Of a stretch of DNA of 16,148 bases, positions 14,989-16,148 are shown one piece after another (the stretch's first letter is position 1; every line of letters starts with the position of its first letter). Location of the stretch: assembly GCA_002423305.1 (NCBI GenBank), contig DIVI01000165.1, positions 9,512 through 25,659 of the forward strand, in the 5' to 3' direction. The notes beneath the pieces were generated by a model. It had not been told where the DNA came from. It saw only the letters and a program-made list of their open reading frames with translations, and searched no databases. Source of the stretch: Methylococcus sp. UBA6136. Lineage in GTDB: Bacteria > Pseudomonadota > Gammaproteobacteria > Methylococcales > Methylococcaceae. Made by a program: the position numbers and the translations under genes.

Positions 14989-16077
14989 TCAGGTCAGGGC
15001 CGCCAGGACCCGCCTGATATCGCCCTCAAACGTTTCGACACTCGCCGACAGCCGGAACTGCCCGAGCGCACGCTCAAGGTTCTGGCCCGGGGCCTGCACC
15101 TTGAAGTAGACGTTCCCGGCCAGATGGTCGGTGAGAAAGCGGAGACCCAGCTCGAAGGGCAAAAGCCTGATCGCATCATAGAGATAGTCGAGATCCTCCC
15201 GAGTCAGGATAGAGCTGGCTTCCCGCAAATATCCCTGCAGCACGGCCCGGAAGACGCCGACATCAAAGGCGGCCCCTCCCGTTTCCACAGTTTCGCTCAC
15301 CTTGTTGCAGCAGGACCGGAAACAGTCGCCCAGATCGTAATGCAGCAATCCGGGTTTGACCGTATCCAGGTCTATCAGGCTGACTGCCTGCCCACTGGCG
15401 ATATCGAACAGCACATTGTCTAGTTTGGGATCACCATGGATCACATGCGGCTTGAGCCGACCGTGAGATCTGGCGAGCTCCAGCACATCAGCACAGGGCC
15501 GGCGTGATTCGACAAACTCCAGGGCCTCGGCGAGCCCTTCCCAATCGGGCCCACCACCCCCCTTCGCTACCACCGCATCAAACTCGATCAGATAGCCCGG
15601 GGTGACATGGAATCCGGGGAGAGTGTCATGCAAAGACTCCGCCGGCAGCTCGCCGACCAGGCCATGAAACCAGCCCAATGCCCGCCCCACCTGCTCGGCC
15701 TGCTCGGGCCGAGTGATGGCGGAGAGGCCGTGAGTCTGATCGATATAGGTGATCGCGCGCCAGTATTCGCCATGGGCATCCTGATAGACATCATCCCCGG
15801 CGCGGGTAGGAATCACCTCGGGCAGGCGCCAGGGTGATTCGAGACAGCCTCTGCGCACCCGGCTGGCATGATCGGTGACCCGTCTCAGGTTCGTCATCAC
15901 GGCGACTGGATCAGGAAAAACCTGGCGATTGATACGCTGCAGAACCCAGCTGGAGGTCCCTGTGGTTACGCGATAGGTGTCATTGATCAGCCCGCGACCC
16001 AGTGGAGCCAGCTCAGGCCTGTCAGAAGTCGACAGAAATTGCCGGGCGGCCTGAATGGCCGCGTCATTTTGGGGCAT
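14989..16077 (-). CDS. NahK-like phosphotransferase (APH/choline kinase fold)
   Basis: The 362-residue protein is a kinase of the aminoglycoside phosphotransferase superfamily. The nucleotide loop is GRGLINDTYRV (residues 27-37), followed by VLQRINRQVFPDP, a combination I associate with N-acetylhexosamine 1-kinase (NahK) and relatives. The catalytic loop is HVIHGDPKLDNVLF (211-224), with catalytic Asp216 and Asn221, and the metal-binding DFG-equivalent is LIDLDTV with Asp236 and Asp238. It should phosphorylate the hydroxyl of a sugar or sugar-like compound using ATP. I chose the ATG at 16077; a TTG at 16092, overlapping the stop of the preceding frame as TTGA, would add five residues. The fusion gene follows on the same strand. 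The substrate is not certain, and aminoglycoside resistance is unlikely. Confidence 0.82.
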   Translation of the reverse strand: MPQNDAAIQAARQFLSTSDRPELAPLGRGLINDTYRVTTGTSSWVLQRINRQVFPDPVAVMTNLRRVTDHASRVRRGCLESPWRLPEVIPTRAGDDVYQDAHGEYWRAITYIDQTHGLSAITRPEQAEQVGRALGWFHGLVGELPAESLHDTLPGFHVTPGYLIEFDAVVAKGGGGPDWEGLAEALEFVESRRPCADVLELARSHGRLKPHVIHGDPKLDNVLFDIASGQAVSLIDLDTVKPGLLHYDLGDCFRSCCNKVSETVETGGAAFDVGVFRAVLQGYLREASSILTREDLDYLYDAIRLLPFELGLRFLTDHLAGNVYFKVQAPGQNLERALGQFRLSASVETFEGDIRRVLAALT

Positions 16078-16088
16078 GCCGCTGTGAC

Positions 16089-16148
16089 TCAAGGCTCAGG
16101 CTTCCCGGCAGACAATCCAAGTCGCTCTCGAGTTTCGGCCTTGGCCTT
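16089..16148 (-). CDS. C-terminal fragment of an unidentified gene upstream of the kinase
   Basis: Reading the - strand from the window edge gives 19 open codons (KAKAETRERLGLSAGKPEP) and a TGA at 16091-16089. The stop lies 11 bases before the kinase ATG and overlaps its possible TTG start, a spacing typical of operon neighbours. The charged, Pro-rich tail does not identify a family. It may be the end of the first gene of the - strand operon, but a chance open stretch of this length is also possible. Confidence 0.35.
   Translation of the reverse strand, partial: KAKAETRERLGLSAGKPEP

Noticed and set aside
14989..16077. Aminoglycoside resistance gene
   Set aside because: The fold is shared, but the N-terminal motifs are NahK-like and the setting is a biosynthetic cluster with no mobile element.
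1..16148. Mobile element, CRISPR array, toxin-antitoxin pair or phage defence system
   Set aside because: No transposase, integrase, spaced direct repeats, small paired toxin genes or defence nucleases were found on either strand.

Overview
The window looks like chromosomal DNA of a gammaproteobacterium, at roughly 58-60% GC by eye. The left half holds a gammaproteobacterial core order: the end of proB, then rpsT, murJ, ribF, ileS and lspA. rpsT starts with UUG, as in E. coli. The genus cannot be fixed from the sequence. No tRNA, rRNA, CRISPR array, insertion sequence or phage gene was seen.

Region 1 (1-8764) is housekeeping and cell envelope. The 3' end of proB converges on rpsT. A 335-base divergent gap separates rpsT from a membrane-anchored L,D-transpeptidase with Ig-like modules, which ends in a strong intrinsic terminator. 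murJ, ribF, ileS, lspA and ampD then run as one tight + strand block, with gaps of 12 bases or less or overlaps, except 24 bases before ampD. Four of these genes concern the wall or envelope: a cross-linking transpeptidase, the lipid II flippase MurJ, the lipoprotein signal peptidase LspA and the recycling amidase AmpD. ampD sits where many gammaproteobacteria carry fkpB and ispH.

Region 2 (8747-16148) is an accessory-looking metabolic cluster that I do not recognise as a characterised pathway. On the - strand, in transcription order, are the C-terminus of an unidentified gene, a NahK-like sugar or small-molecule kinase, a RibA GTP cyclohydrolase II fused to a RibD-type reductase domain, a BchC-like MDR dehydrogenase, a PTPS/QueD-fold protein without the usual catalytic Cys and His, and a SAM methyltransferase. 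A GT4-type glycosyltransferase is further along on the same strand. Between them, on the + strand, lie a CDP-alcohol phosphatidyltransferase and a second SAM methyltransferase. The gene set suggests a GTP-derived pyrimidine or pterin compound that is reduced, methylated, glycosylated and possibly joined to a phospho-alcohol or lipid at the membrane. This is the most interesting part of the window; the product is inference only.

The two regions meet at an 18-base tail-to-tail overlap between ampD and the glycosyltransferase gene. Coding density is very high, and the only gap over 300 bases is the one between rpsT and the transpeptidase gene.
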